From NCBI RefSeq assembly GCF_900111765.1, contig NZ_FOIB01000006.1, positions 372,001 to 436,000 of the forward strand: a stretch of DNA of 64,000 nt. The letters run 5' to 3'. The notes beneath the pieces were generated by a model, which made no database searches, had not been told where the DNA came from, and was given only the letters and a program-made list of their open reading frames with translations. This DNA is from Myxococcus fulvus. GTDB taxonomy: Bacteria; Myxococcota; Myxococcia; Myxococcales; Myxococcaceae. Below are positions 17,174-25,166 of this stretch, one piece after another. Each line of letters starts with the position of its first letter. The first letter of the stretch is position 1. The translations under genes and the position numbers were made by a program.

Positions 17174-18268
17174 ATGCCCATGCGTCCAACCCCCGTCATC
17201 CTCGCCGCGCTGCTGGCGGCTTCGTTCACCGCCGGTTGCAACAAGGAGAAGGCGCCGGCCACCGCGCAGGCTCCCGCCGCCGCCGCGGCCACTGCGGGTG
17301 AGCCCACCCCGGAGACCGTGGTCGCCACCTTCGGCGACGGCCAGAAGATCACCTACAAGGAGCTCAACGAGCGCGTCTCGGAGCCCCTGGCCAACCTCGA
17401 GAAGCAGAAGTTCCAGCTGCGCAAGCGCGGCCTCGAGGGCATGGTGACCGAGAAGCTGGTCGACGCGGAGGCCAAGAAGCGCGGCATCTCCCAGGACCAG
17501 TTCCTCAAGGCGGAGATCGACGACAAGGTCCAGGCGCCCACCGAGGAGAAGATCAAGGAGGTCTTCGACGGCGCCAAGGGCCAGCTGCCCCCCGGCTCGA
17601 CGTTCGAGCAGATGAAGCCGCAGATCGTCGACTTCCTCACCCAGCAGCCCAAGCAGGAGCGCGCCCAGGCCCTGTTCGCGGAGCTGCGCAAGAACGCGAA
17701 CGTGCAGATCACCCTGCCCGAGCCCCCGCGCCCGCCCGCCGAGCGCAAGCAGGTCGCCGCCACCGGCCCGTCGAAGGGTCCGGACAGCGCGCCCATCACC
17801 ATCGTCGAGTTCAGCGACTTCCAGTGCCCGTTCTGCAGCCGTGCCAACGCCGCGGTGGACCAGGTCTTCAAGGAGTACGACGGCAAGGTGAAGCTGGTGT
17901 TCCGCCAGTTCCCGCTCGACTTCCACAAGGAGGCGCAGAAGGCCGCAGAGGCCTCGCTGTGCGCGGCGGACCAGAACAAGTTCTGGGAGATGCACGACAA
18001 GCTGTTCGCCAGCCAGAGCGCCCTGCAGGTGGAGAACCTCAAGAAGTACGCGGGCGAGCTGCAGCTGGATCAGGCCAAGTTCGACAAGTGCCTGGACTCC
18101 GGTGAGAAGGCCACCATCGTGAAGACGGACATGGCGGACGCGCAGAAGGTCGGCGTCAGCGGCACGCCGGCGTTCTTCATCAACGGCGTCATGCTCTCCG
18201 GCGCGCAGCCGTTCGAGGAGTTCAAGAGCATCATCGACGCCGAGCTGAAGCCGACGGCGCAGAAGTAA
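17174..18268 (+). CDS. DsbA-like thioredoxin-fold lipoprotein with SurA-like N-domain
   Basis: A 364-aa lipoprotein (LLAASFTAGC lipobox). Residues about 40-190 are charged and helical and resemble the SurA/PrsA chaperone N-domain (ATFGDGQKITYKELNERV...LEGMVTEKLVDAEAKKRG). Residues about 195-360 are a DsbA-type thioredoxin fold with APITIVEFSDFQCPFCSRA (CPFC active site), the VRQFPLDFHKEA-like segment (FRQFPLDFHKEAQKA) and the cis-Pro loop VSGTPAFFING. Such proteins catalyse periplasmic disulfide formation or isomerisation. It lies 56 bp after lpxC and 25 bp before the DUF4388 gene, probably in one transcript. Confidence 0.88.
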   Translation: MPMRPTPVILAALLAASFTAGCNKEKAPATAQAPAAAAATAGEPTPETVVATFGDGQKITYKELNERVSEPLANLEKQKFQLRKRGLEGMVTEKLVDAEAKKRGISQDQFLKAEIDDKVQAPTEEKIKEVFDGAKGQLPPGSTFEQMKPQIVDFLTQQPKQERAQALFAELRKNANVQITLPEPPRPPAERKQVAATGPSKGPDSAPITIVEFSDFQCPFCSRANAAVDQVFKEYDGKVKLVFRQFPLDFHKEAQKAAEASLCAADQNKFWEMHDKLFASQSALQVENLKKYAGELQLDQAKFDKCLDSGEKATIVKTDMADAQKVGVSGTPAFFINGVMLSGAQPFEEFKSIIDAELKPTAQK

Positions 18269-18293
18269 TCCCGACGCACGGAGGACACGGGCG

Positions 18294-19529
18294 GTGGCCC
18301 AGAAACCCAAGGCCACGCCCCGGCTCGGTGGCGAGGCGACTTCCCTCGACCTGGAGAAGTCGCTTTCCCAGGGCCTGTCCTCCTCCCGTCCCCTCTCGGC
18401 CTGGTTCCACGGGCCGGAGGGGATGGTGCTCCTCCATGAGCCCTCGGGCTTCGCCGGCTTCCTGGCCGGGACGCTCGGGACGTTGTCCGTGGAGGAGGTC
18501 TTCGCCCACGTCCTGACGGGCATCCGCAGTGGCCTGTTGGCCGTGCAGCACGGCGCGGTGCGCAGGACGGTGTCCTTCCGGGATGGGCAGGTGGTGTTCG
18601 CCACGTCCACGGAGCGCTGGGAGCGGCTGGGCGCGGTGCTGGTGCGGTTGGGGCTGGTGACGCAGGCGCAGCTCACGCAGGCGCTCTCGCGCGTGACGCC
18701 GTCGCGGCGCATCGGCCAGGTGCTCACGTCCGAGGGCATGGTCTCCGAGGCGAACCTCTACAGCGCCATGACGTACGTGGTGCGCGAGGTGGTGCTGAGC
18801 CTCTTCGAGCTGACGGAGGGCAGCTTCCTGTTCGTCGAGGGGCCCGCGCCCATGGCGGACGTGGTGAAGCTGCCGGAGCGCACGCGGGATCTGGTGCTCA
18901 CCGGAATCAAGCGCTCGGAGGAGCTGTCGCGGCTTCGGCGCCGCTATCCGGACGACACGCGCGTGGAGGTGGGCCCTTCGGGGGCGCGCGCGGGCGAGGA
19001 GCGCTTCTGCCAGCGGATGGGCTCGGGCACGACGGTGGGCGAGCTGCGGCTGGTGCGCGAGAGCGGCGCGCACACGTTCTTCACGTGGCTGGAGGAGTGC
19101 GTGCGGGGCGGGCACCTCCAGGTGAAGCCCGCGGCGCCGCCCGTGCCTCCGGCGCCCGCGGTGGAGGGCATGGCGTGGGAGCTGTTGTCCGCGGAGGAGC
19201 GCTACAACCTGTTGTTGTCGCTCATCCACCGCGCGCTGCGCGACGCGGGGCAGGACGTGGACTTGATGCGCGGCTTCCTCGACGCGCCGCCCTCGGGGCT
19301 GGAGGACGCGTTCTCGGGCGTGGTGCTGGGGCCGGATGGGCGGGTGGACGTGACGCGGCTGCGCGCGAACCTGGCGTCCGGTGGTGAGGCCGTGGCGCGG
19401 GCGCTGACGCTGGAGGCGCTGGACGCCATCGTGTCGTATGCGCTGTTCACCGCGCGCAACGTGTTGCCCCCGGACGTGGCCGAGCGCCTGTCCAACACCT
19501 ACCGCACCCTCCAGGGAGGGCTGGCCTAG
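18294..19529 (+). CDS. DUF4388 domain-containing protein
   Basis: A 411-aa cytoplasmic protein with a GTG start at 18294. Residues about 65-185 match DUF4388 (VEEVFAHVLTGIRSGLLAVQHGAVRRTVSFRDGQVVFA split over the core, then WERLGAVLVRLGLVTQAQL and IGQVLTSEGMVSEANL, with an ELTEGSFLFVEG end). The C-terminal third (about 290-405) has a helical region of unknown function. DUF4388 modules occur in Myxococcus motility and signalling proteins. The gene is probably co-transcribed with the preceding DsbA-like gene and the following lipoprotein gene. Confidence 0.75.
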   Translation: MAQKPKATPRLGGEATSLDLEKSLSQGLSSSRPLSAWFHGPEGMVLLHEPSGFAGFLAGTLGTLSVEEVFAHVLTGIRSGLLAVQHGAVRRTVSFRDGQVVFATSTERWERLGAVLVRLGLVTQAQLTQALSRVTPSRRIGQVLTSEGMVSEANLYSAMTYVVREVVLSLFELTEGSFLFVEGPAPMADVVKLPERTRDLVLTGIKRSEELSRLRRRYPDDTRVEVGPSGARAGEERFCQRMGSGTTVGELRLVRESGAHTFFTWLEECVRGGHLQVKPAAPPVPPAPAVEGMAWELLSAEERYNLLLSLIHRALRDAGQDVDLMRGFLDAPPSGLEDAFSGVVLGPDGRVDVTRLRANLASGGEAVARALTLEALDAIVSYALFTARNVLPPDVAERLSNTYRTLQGGLA

Positions 19530-19577
19530 CAGGCGCCACATGCCCACGTTCGCGACCACGGCGTTGGTGGTCGGGGG

Positions 19578-20222
19578 ATGCGTGTCATGGGTGTTCTGCG
19601 GAAGCTGGCGTGGGGTTTCCTGTTGTGGGGCACGGCGTGCAGTGGCTCGCGCCAGGCCGTGAAGGCCGACGCGGCGGCGACGGAGCCGGGCACGGGTGGC
19701 TCCGGGCCCCCGGTGGCGGCGCAGACGGCGTCGGTGTCCGGGCCCTACGTCGACGAGGAGCTGGGCTTCGAAATCATCCGCCCCAGCGACGAGTGGCACC
19801 TGGTGGTGACGAATGAGCGCACGCCGGAGGGGCTGGCGATTCCCGTCGTCCTGCGCCACCCGCCCTCCAACGCGCAGGTGGTGCTCCAGGTGGCGCCGGA
19901 GGTGGTGTCGCCCACCCAGTTCGCCGAGCGGCTCGCGGAGGGCCTGCGTCAGCAGCCGGGCTTCACCACCACGGACCCGGCGCCGCTCGCCTTGTCGGAC
20001 AAGGCGGTGGGCTTCGACTTCCAGGTGGGGGACGGCGTGCACGGCCGCGTCGCCGTGCGCGAGGGACAGGAGGGCCGCGTGCTGATGATGCTGGCCACCT
20101 GGCCCGCGCTGGCGCCGGCCAGTGACATCCAGAACGTGGATGCCCTCATCCAGGGCATCCGGCCGCTGCCGGAGCGCAAGAAGCCGCTTCCCGGCACCGT
20201 GCCCCAGGCCGCGCGTCCCTGA
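19578..20222 (+). CDS. Lipoprotein of unknown function
   Basis: A 214-aa protein with a signal peptide and lipobox (WGFLLWGTACSG). The mature part resembles a PsbP/DcrB-like fold in outline (EELGFEIIRPSDEWHLVV, AVGFDFQVGDGVHGRVAV, GRVLMMLATWPALAP), but this is a weak impression. ATG 19587, with GGGGGA 7 nt upstream, may be the true start rather than ATG 19578. Location: periplasmic face of a membrane. It ends convergently to pepA. Confidence 0.7.
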   Translation: MRVMGVLRKLAWGFLLWGTACSGSRQAVKADAAATEPGTGGSGPPVAAQTASVSGPYVDEELGFEIIRPSDEWHLVVTNERTPEGLAIPVVLRHPPSNAQVVLQVAPEVVSPTQFAERLAEGLRQQPGFTTTDPAPLALSDKAVGFDFQVGDGVHGRVAVREGQEGRVLMMLATWPALAPASDIQNVDALIQGIRPLPERKKPLPGTVPQAARP

Positions 20223-20258
20223 GCTTCATGGGACGCAGGCGAGCGCTGGGGAACCTCC

Positions 20259-21851
20259 TCAGCCGCGCGTGGACTTCTTCGCGCCGCGCGCCTGGCGAGC
20301 GGGCTTGGCGGGCGCCTCGGCCACCTCGTCGCCCTGCGTCTGCGCGCGCAGCCGCACCCACTCGACCAGGGTGCGCACGCCCACGCCGGTGCCGCCCTTG
20401 GAGAGGTAGCCGCGCTCCTTGGGGCTGTTGGACGGCCCCGCGATGTCCAGGTGCACCCACGGCGTGTCGCCGACGAACTCCTTGAGGAACAGCGCGGCGT
20501 TGATGGACCCGCCCCAGCGCTCGCCGGAGTTCTTCATGTCGGCGACCTCGGAGCGCAGCGCGTCCTTCTGCAGCTCGCTCACCGGCAGGCGCCACATCTC
20601 CTCGCCCGCGGTGCGCGCGGACTGGAGCACCTGGTTGACGGTGTCGTCGTCGTCACCGAAGGCGCCCACGATGTAGTTGCCCAGCGCGACGATGCACGCG
20701 CCCGTGAGCGTGGCCAGGTCGATGACGGCGGACGGCTTGTGCTCGCACGCCCACGTCAGCATGTCGCCCAGCACCAGCCGGCCCTCGGCGTCCGTGTTGG
20801 TGATCTCCACCGTCTTGCCCAGCCGCGACGTGAGGATGTCACCGGGCTTGTACGCGTTGCCGGCCGGCATGTTCTCGCACGCGCCGATGAAGGCATGCAC
20901 GGGGAAGGGCGGCTTGAGGGCGGCGATGACCTGCATGGCGCCCAGCACCGCGGCCGAGCCCGCCATGTCCGTCTTCATGTCCACCATGCCCTCGGTGGGC
21001 TTGAGCGACAGGCCGCCCGAGTCGAACGTAATGGCCTTGCCCACCAGCGCCAGCGGAGGCCGCTTCGCGTCGCGCGCGTTCTTCGGCGTGTACTCCACGT
21101 GGATGAGCCGGGGCTCCTCGGTGCTCCCGGCCGTGACGCCCAGGAACATGCCCATCCGCAGCTTCTCGATTTCGCGCTGCCCGCCGATGGTGATCTTCAG
21201 CCCGTGCTCCTTGGCGGACTTGCGCGCCGCCTCGGCCAGCACCGTGGGCGTCACCGCGTTGGGCGGCTCGTTCACCAGATCCCGGGCCCAGTTGGCCGCC
21301 TCCGCCACGCGCTTGCCCAGCGCGAGCGCGTCCTCGAGGTCGCGCGACTTCTCCACGCCCTCGGGCAGCACCAGGGACACCTTGACGGGCTTCTTCGCGC
21401 CCTTCTCCTCGCGCGCGGAGGACTTGTACTTGTCGAACTTGTACGCACCCAGCTCCAGCCCCTCCACCACCGCGCGCACCGCGTCCGCCCCCGCGTCCGT
21501 GACGGGAAGCGCCACCACCAGCGAGACCACCTTGAGCCGCTGGGCCGTCTTCGCCGCGCGTCCGGCGGCCAGCCGTAGCACCTCCGGGTGGAAGCGCGCG
21601 CGGCTGCCCAGGCCCAACAGCAGCACCCGGCCCGCCGTGGTGCGGCCGAGCGTGTGCATCACCAGGGACTGGTCCGCCTTCGCCTTGAAGCCCTCCTGGG
21701 TGGCGGCGCCGCGCAGGCGGCCCTCCAGCGCGCTGTCCGCCGCGACGAGACCCGCCGGGGCGCCCTCACCCAGCTCACCCTCGAAGAGCGGGATGACGAG
21801 CAGCTCTCCATTCGCAAGGGAGGCGTCGCCGGAGACGAAGGAGAAATTCAT
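20259..21851 (-). CDS. pepA: Leucyl aminopeptidase (M17 family)
   Basis: A 530-aa cytosolic aminopeptidase with two metal ions per subunit. The C-terminal catalytic half shows GKAITFDSGGLSLKP (metal Lys and Asp), MKTDMAGSAAVLGAM, GACENMPAGNAYKPGDIL and the family signature NTDAEGRLVLGD, then IDLATLTGACIVALG. The N-terminal half (about 1-190) is the M17 N-domain. The start ATG 21851 has GGAG 12 nt upstream. The C-terminal tail (EAPAKPARQARGAKKSTRG) is a low-complexity basic extension beyond the usual end. Confidence 0.95.
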   Translation of the reverse strand: MNFSFVSGDASLANGELLVIPLFEGELGEGAPAGLVAADSALEGRLRGAATQEGFKAKADQSLVMHTLGRTTAGRVLLLGLGSRARFHPEVLRLAAGRAAKTAQRLKVVSLVVALPVTDAGADAVRAVVEGLELGAYKFDKYKSSAREEKGAKKPVKVSLVLPEGVEKSRDLEDALALGKRVAEAANWARDLVNEPPNAVTPTVLAEAARKSAKEHGLKITIGGQREIEKLRMGMFLGVTAGSTEEPRLIHVEYTPKNARDAKRPPLALVGKAITFDSGGLSLKPTEGMVDMKTDMAGSAAVLGAMQVIAALKPPFPVHAFIGACENMPAGNAYKPGDILTSRLGKTVEITNTDAEGRLVLGDMLTWACEHKPSAVIDLATLTGACIVALGNYIVGAFGDDDDTVNQVLQSARTAGEEMWRLPVSELQKDALRSEVADMKNSGERWGGSINAALFLKEFVGDTPWVHLDIAGPSNSPKERGYLSKGGTGVGVRTLVEWVRLRAQTQGDEVAEAPAKPARQARGAKKSTRG

Positions 21852-21983
21852 GGGCCGATGGACTCCTGAACGGATGAGGGAAGACGAAAGGCCGCGGACT
21901 GTAACGCCCGCCTTGTTGCACGCAAAGCGTTGGATTTCATTCGAGCGTTGCATTGCCGCGAGGGGCTGGGTAGCAGTCAGGCA

Positions 21984-22877
21984 ATGCCCACCTTGCTGAT
22001 GCATCTGACCGCCATCGAACGGTTGGCCGCCAACCCCGGAGAGCTGCCTCCGGAGTGGGTGCGTGCGCTCTCGGAGGACCTGCCCTACGCGCGCTTCGGC
22101 GCGGCGCTGCCGGACCTGCCCTTGTGCGAGGGCGTCCGCGGGGGGCTCGCCGCCTTCCTGCCCGAGCGCGAGATGCCGCTCTTCTCGCGGCTGTACCACG
22201 AGCGCGCGCCGGTGGGCTTCGGCCTGAAGATGGCGGAGCTCGTCGCCACGGGCGCGCTGGTGGGCACCGAGCCGGGACTGGCCCTGCTGTCCGGCTACTT
22301 CACGCACCTGTGCATGGACCGCAGGCTGCACCCCATCGTCGACCAGCTCGTGGTGAGACACCGCCGACGGGGCGAGCGGGCGCTGGCGGCGCACCGCGAC
22401 ATCGAGTGGGCGCAGACGCTCTTCTACCTGCGCGAATTGCACGGCGTGGACCTGCTCGGCACGCCCCGGCTGCGCGAGAAGTGTCAGGTGGTGAAGAGCC
22501 CGGGCTTCCCGTGGCGCGGCATCGGCCGGGGCATCTACGAGCTGGTGCGCCTGTCCTCGCAGGAGCGCGTGGGGCAGGCGCCCTCCAAGGCGGAGGTGGA
22601 TGGCTGGGTGCGTGGGCTGTACGTCTCCGGACTCTTCCTCTCCAGCCCCGTGGGCCGCACACGCGCGCTGCCCGCCTTCGCCCGCCTGTCCTTCCAGGAG
22701 CTGTATCGCAACGACACCTTCGACTTCGCCCAGGAGGTCGAAGGTGCGCTGGAGTCGGCGCGTGGAGTCCTTCGGAGGTTGCACGGCTACATGGCCAGGG
22801 GCACCTTCACGCCTCGGACGCGGGCGCGCTTCCTGGAGGCCTTCCCCGAGGGGACGCTGGGGGTTCGCGCGGCTTGA
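21984..22877 (+). CDS. Possible zinc-dependent phospholipase C-like protein
   Basis: A 297-aa protein from ATG 21984. The opening MPTLLMHLTAIERLA, LPYARFGAALPDLP and YFTHLCMDRRLHPIVDQLV resemble the PF00882 zinc-dependent phospholipase C fold, in which scattered His and Asp residues bind zinc (H7, D53, H116 and H122 region here). There is no signal peptide, unlike secreted members, so a cytoplasmic housekeeping relative is likelier. Substrate unknown. It is divergent from pepA. Confidence 0.55.
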   Translation: MPTLLMHLTAIERLAANPGELPPEWVRALSEDLPYARFGAALPDLPLCEGVRGGLAAFLPEREMPLFSRLYHERAPVGFGLKMAELVATGALVGTEPGLALLSGYFTHLCMDRRLHPIVDQLVVRHRRRGERALAAHRDIEWAQTLFYLRELHGVDLLGTPRLREKCQVVKSPGFPWRGIGRGIYELVRLSSQERVGQAPSKAEVDGWVRGLYVSGLFLSSPVGRTRALPAFARLSFQELYRNDTFDFAQEVEGALESARGVLRRLHGYMARGTFTPRTRARFLEAFPEGTLGVRAA

Positions 22878-23003
22878 CGCACCGGCCCCACGCCCTGCGG
22901 TACCAGGACGTTTCGCGCGCAGAGCAACCGTCCTGGCGAGCCTGCCTGCCGTCGGGGAATGCCGCTGTGCGCGGCGGGGAACCGCTCCTATCCTCGTGGA
23001 GGA

Positions 23004-23786
23004 ATGACGGTACTTCTCCTCATGGTGGTGGGCGGGCTCGCGGGGGCGTTGGGAGCGATGCTCGGCATCGGAGGCGGCATCGTGCTGGTGCCCGCGCTGG
23101 TGCTGGGCTTCGGACTGCCGCTGGAGGAGGCGGTGCCCGCCAGCCTCATGTGCGTGGTGGCCAACTCGTGCGCCGCCGCCGCGGGCTACGTCGACAACCA
23201 CCTGAGTGACATCCGGCTGGGGCTGACGCTGGAGCTGGCCACGGTGCTGGGCGCCATCGCGGGTGGCCTCGTCGCGGCGCTCATCGCGCCGGCGATGGTG
23301 GCGGTGGTGTTCGGCCTGTTCACGCTCTACGTGGCGCTGCAGATGATTCTGCTGCGCTCGCCCCGACGCGAGCCGGCGACGCTGGACGACTACCAACCGA
23401 CGAACTACCCGCTGGGCATCTCCGGCTCGTTCGTGGCCGGTGGCCTGTCCGCGCTGCTGGGCGTCGGGGGTGGGCCGCTGAAGGTGCCGTTGATGAGCTA
23501 CGGCATGCACGTGCCCTTCAAGGTGGCCAGCGCCACGAGCAACCTGATGATTGGCGTGACGGGCGCGGCGAGCGTGGCCGCGTACGCGCTGCGCGGACAC
23601 CTCAAGCTGGCGCTGGTGTCGCCGCTGGTGGTGGGTGTGTTGGCGGGCGCCTATGTCGGCAGCCGGTTGATGCCGAAGGTCCCCACGGCGGTGCTCAAGC
23701 GGCTGTTCGCGCTGGTGCTGCTGACGGTGGCGGGGCAGATGTTGTGGAAGGGAGGGGCGGGACTGTGGCCGAGCATCTGGGAGTGA
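23004..23786 (+). CDS. TauE/SafE-family membrane permease
   Basis: A 260-aa polytopic inner-membrane protein with about eight hydrophobic segments. The start ATG 23004 follows GGAGGA. The two-repeat architecture of the sulfite exporter TauE/SafE family is visible: MLGIGGGIVLVPAL in the first half and LLGVGGGPLKVPLM in the second. Family members move sulfite, sulfoacetate or other organosulfur anions, but the substrate here cannot be inferred. The downstream DUF1634 gene overlaps it and is its usual partner. Confidence 0.88.
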   Translation: MTVLLLMVVGGLAGALGAMLGIGGGIVLVPALVLGFGLPLEEAVPASLMCVVANSCAAAAGYVDNHLSDIRLGLTLELATVLGAIAGGLVAALIAPAMVAVVFGLFTLYVALQMILLRSPRREPATLDDYQPTNYPLGISGSFVAGGLSALLGVGGGPLKVPLMSYGMHVPFKVASATSNLMIGVTGAASVAAYALRGHLKLALVSPLVVGVLAGAYVGSRLMPKVPTAVLKRLFALVLLTVAGQMLWKGGAGLWPSIWE

Positions 23787-24274
23787 GGGGTGAGGACCCG
23801 GACGGAGAAGAACCTCCATCGGTATCGGCAATGATGGCGGACCCGGCGAGGCTTTCGCCCAACACGGCGGTGGCGACGCCCGCTCCGGCCTCGGAGGAGG
23901 CGCCGGAGCTGGAGTCGGAGCCCGTCACCGCAAGCACCCTGGAGGCCCCCGCGCCGAGCACCACGCGCGTGCGCGACAGGGCGCTGGCCGGAGACCGGTG
24001 GATTGCCCGCGTGCTGCGCGTGGGCGCGGTGCTCAGCGGCGGCATGTTCGTGCTGTCACTGGGGCTGGAGGCGCTGCCGGGCTCGGAGAGCACGCACGTG
24101 GCCATCGACCAGCTTCGCAAGGCGGCGGCGTCGCTGCTGCTGGTGACGCCGGTGGCGCGGCTGGGCGTGGCGGGCACGCTGCTGGGGCTGCGCGGCGAGT
24201 GGCGCTACGCCGTCATCGCCGCGGGAGTGCTGGGCCTGTTGGCCCTGGCGGTGGGGGCCGGCATCCAGGCGTGA
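23765..24274 (+). CDS. DUF1634 membrane protein, TauE/SafE partner
   Basis: A 169-aa protein from GTG 23765 (GGAGG 9 nt upstream), overlapping the permease gene by 22 bp, which implies translational coupling. After an acidic, Pro/Ala-rich cytoplasmic N-terminus (about 1-75) it has three hydrophobic segments (VLRVGAVLSGGMFVLSLGLEA, ASLLLVTPVARLGVAGTLLG, AVIAAGVLGLLALAVGAGI) as in DUF1634. Such proteins are commonly encoded next to TauE/SafE permeases; the biochemical role is unknown. The long N-terminal extension is unusual for the family. Confidence 0.75.
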   Translation: MAEHLGVRGEDPDGEEPPSVSAMMADPARLSPNTAVATPAPASEEAPELESEPVTASTLEAPAPSTTRVRDRALAGDRWIARVLRVGAVLSGGMFVLSLGLEALPGSESTHVAIDQLRKAAASLLLVTPVARLGVAGTLLGLRGEWRYAVIAAGVLGLLALAVGAGIQA

Positions 24275-24287
24275 CGCGGTGGGCGCT

Positions 24288-25166
24288 TCAGGCGCCCCGG
24301 GCGGCGAAGTGGGCGAGGATGTTGCGCACCTTGGCGACCTCGTCCATGCGCCCCTGCTCCTCGTAGAGCGGCAGGACGGCCTCCAACTGCTCACGGGCGG
24401 CGGGCAGGTCCTGCGTGTAGTAGCAGGACAGGCCCAGATCCCACCGGGCGCGCGCCTCGTGCACGTGGTCGTGCAGCTCCTGGTACAGCTCCACCGCGCG
24501 CAACAGGTGCGAGCGCGCGCCCTCGTGGTTGCCCAGGAGGCCCTCGGACTCGCCGAGCAGCAGGTGGCCCAGCGCGAGCGCCTCGCTGTCATCGCCCTGC
24601 TCCAGCAGGGGAATCGCCTCGAGGAAGCGCTTCCGGGCCGGCTCGTACTCGGCCTTCTCCATGCGGATGTCGCCGATGTCGAGCAGCAGCCGCGCGGTGC
24701 GCCCGGTGTTGCGCGTCTGGCGGTAGAGGATGAGCGCCTCCTGGTACTTCTCCTCGGCGGCCTCGGGCTGGCCCAGCGCGCGCAGGGACTCGCCGACGCA
24801 GGCACGGCACATCGCCTCGCCCTCGCGGTCCTTGGTCTCGTTGAAGAGCATCGCGGCCTTGGCGATGAGCTCCAGCGCGCCGCGGTGGTCCTCGAAGTTC
24901 GCCTTGGCCACGCCCATGCCGAAGTACGCCTGGGCCAGGCCCGGCTTGTAGCCGGCCTCCTGGAACATCCCGAGCGCCTCCTCGTAGCACTGGCGGCTGG
25001 CGGCGTGGTCCTCGAGCAGGCCGTGCAGCTCCGCCAGGCTCACCAGGCCCTGGCCCACGGTGGTGGGCGTGCCGGTGATGCGCAGGGTGGCCAGCTGGTT
25101 CTTCTGCTTCTGGAGCGCCTCCAGCAGATGGGCGCGTTCGGTGTCTTCGGGCGGGTGCATGCTCAC
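24288..25166 (-). CDS. TPR-repeat protein coupled to RamB-like regulator
   Basis: A 292-aa soluble protein made of about six tetratricopeptide repeats (ASRQCYEEALGMFQEAG, AAEEKYQEALILYRQT, ARKRFLEAIPLLEQG, ARSHLLRAVELYQEL, AREQLEAVLPLYEEQ). It starts at GTG 25166, whose GTGA overlaps the stop of the upstream regulator; ATG 25160 is an alternative. The coupling suggests the TPR protein works with or modulates that regulator. No catalytic motif is present. Confidence 0.8.
   Translation of the reverse strand: MSMHPPEDTERAHLLEALQKQKNQLATLRITGTPTTVGQGLVSLAELHGLLEDHAASRQCYEEALGMFQEAGYKPGLAQAYFGMGVAKANFEDHRGALELIAKAAMLFNETKDREGEAMCRACVGESLRALGQPEAAEEKYQEALILYRQTRNTGRTARLLLDIGDIRMEKAEYEPARKRFLEAIPLLEQGDDSEALALGHLLLGESEGLLGNHEGARSHLLRAVELYQELHDHVHEARARWDLGLSCYYTQDLPAAREQLEAVLPLYEEQGRMDEVAKVRNILAHFAARGA

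Noticed and set aside
23004-24274. TauE/SafE and DUF1634 as a sulfonate-use cluster
   Set aside because: No sulfonate-degrading enzyme or sulfur regulator is adjacent; only the permease-partner pairing is supported.
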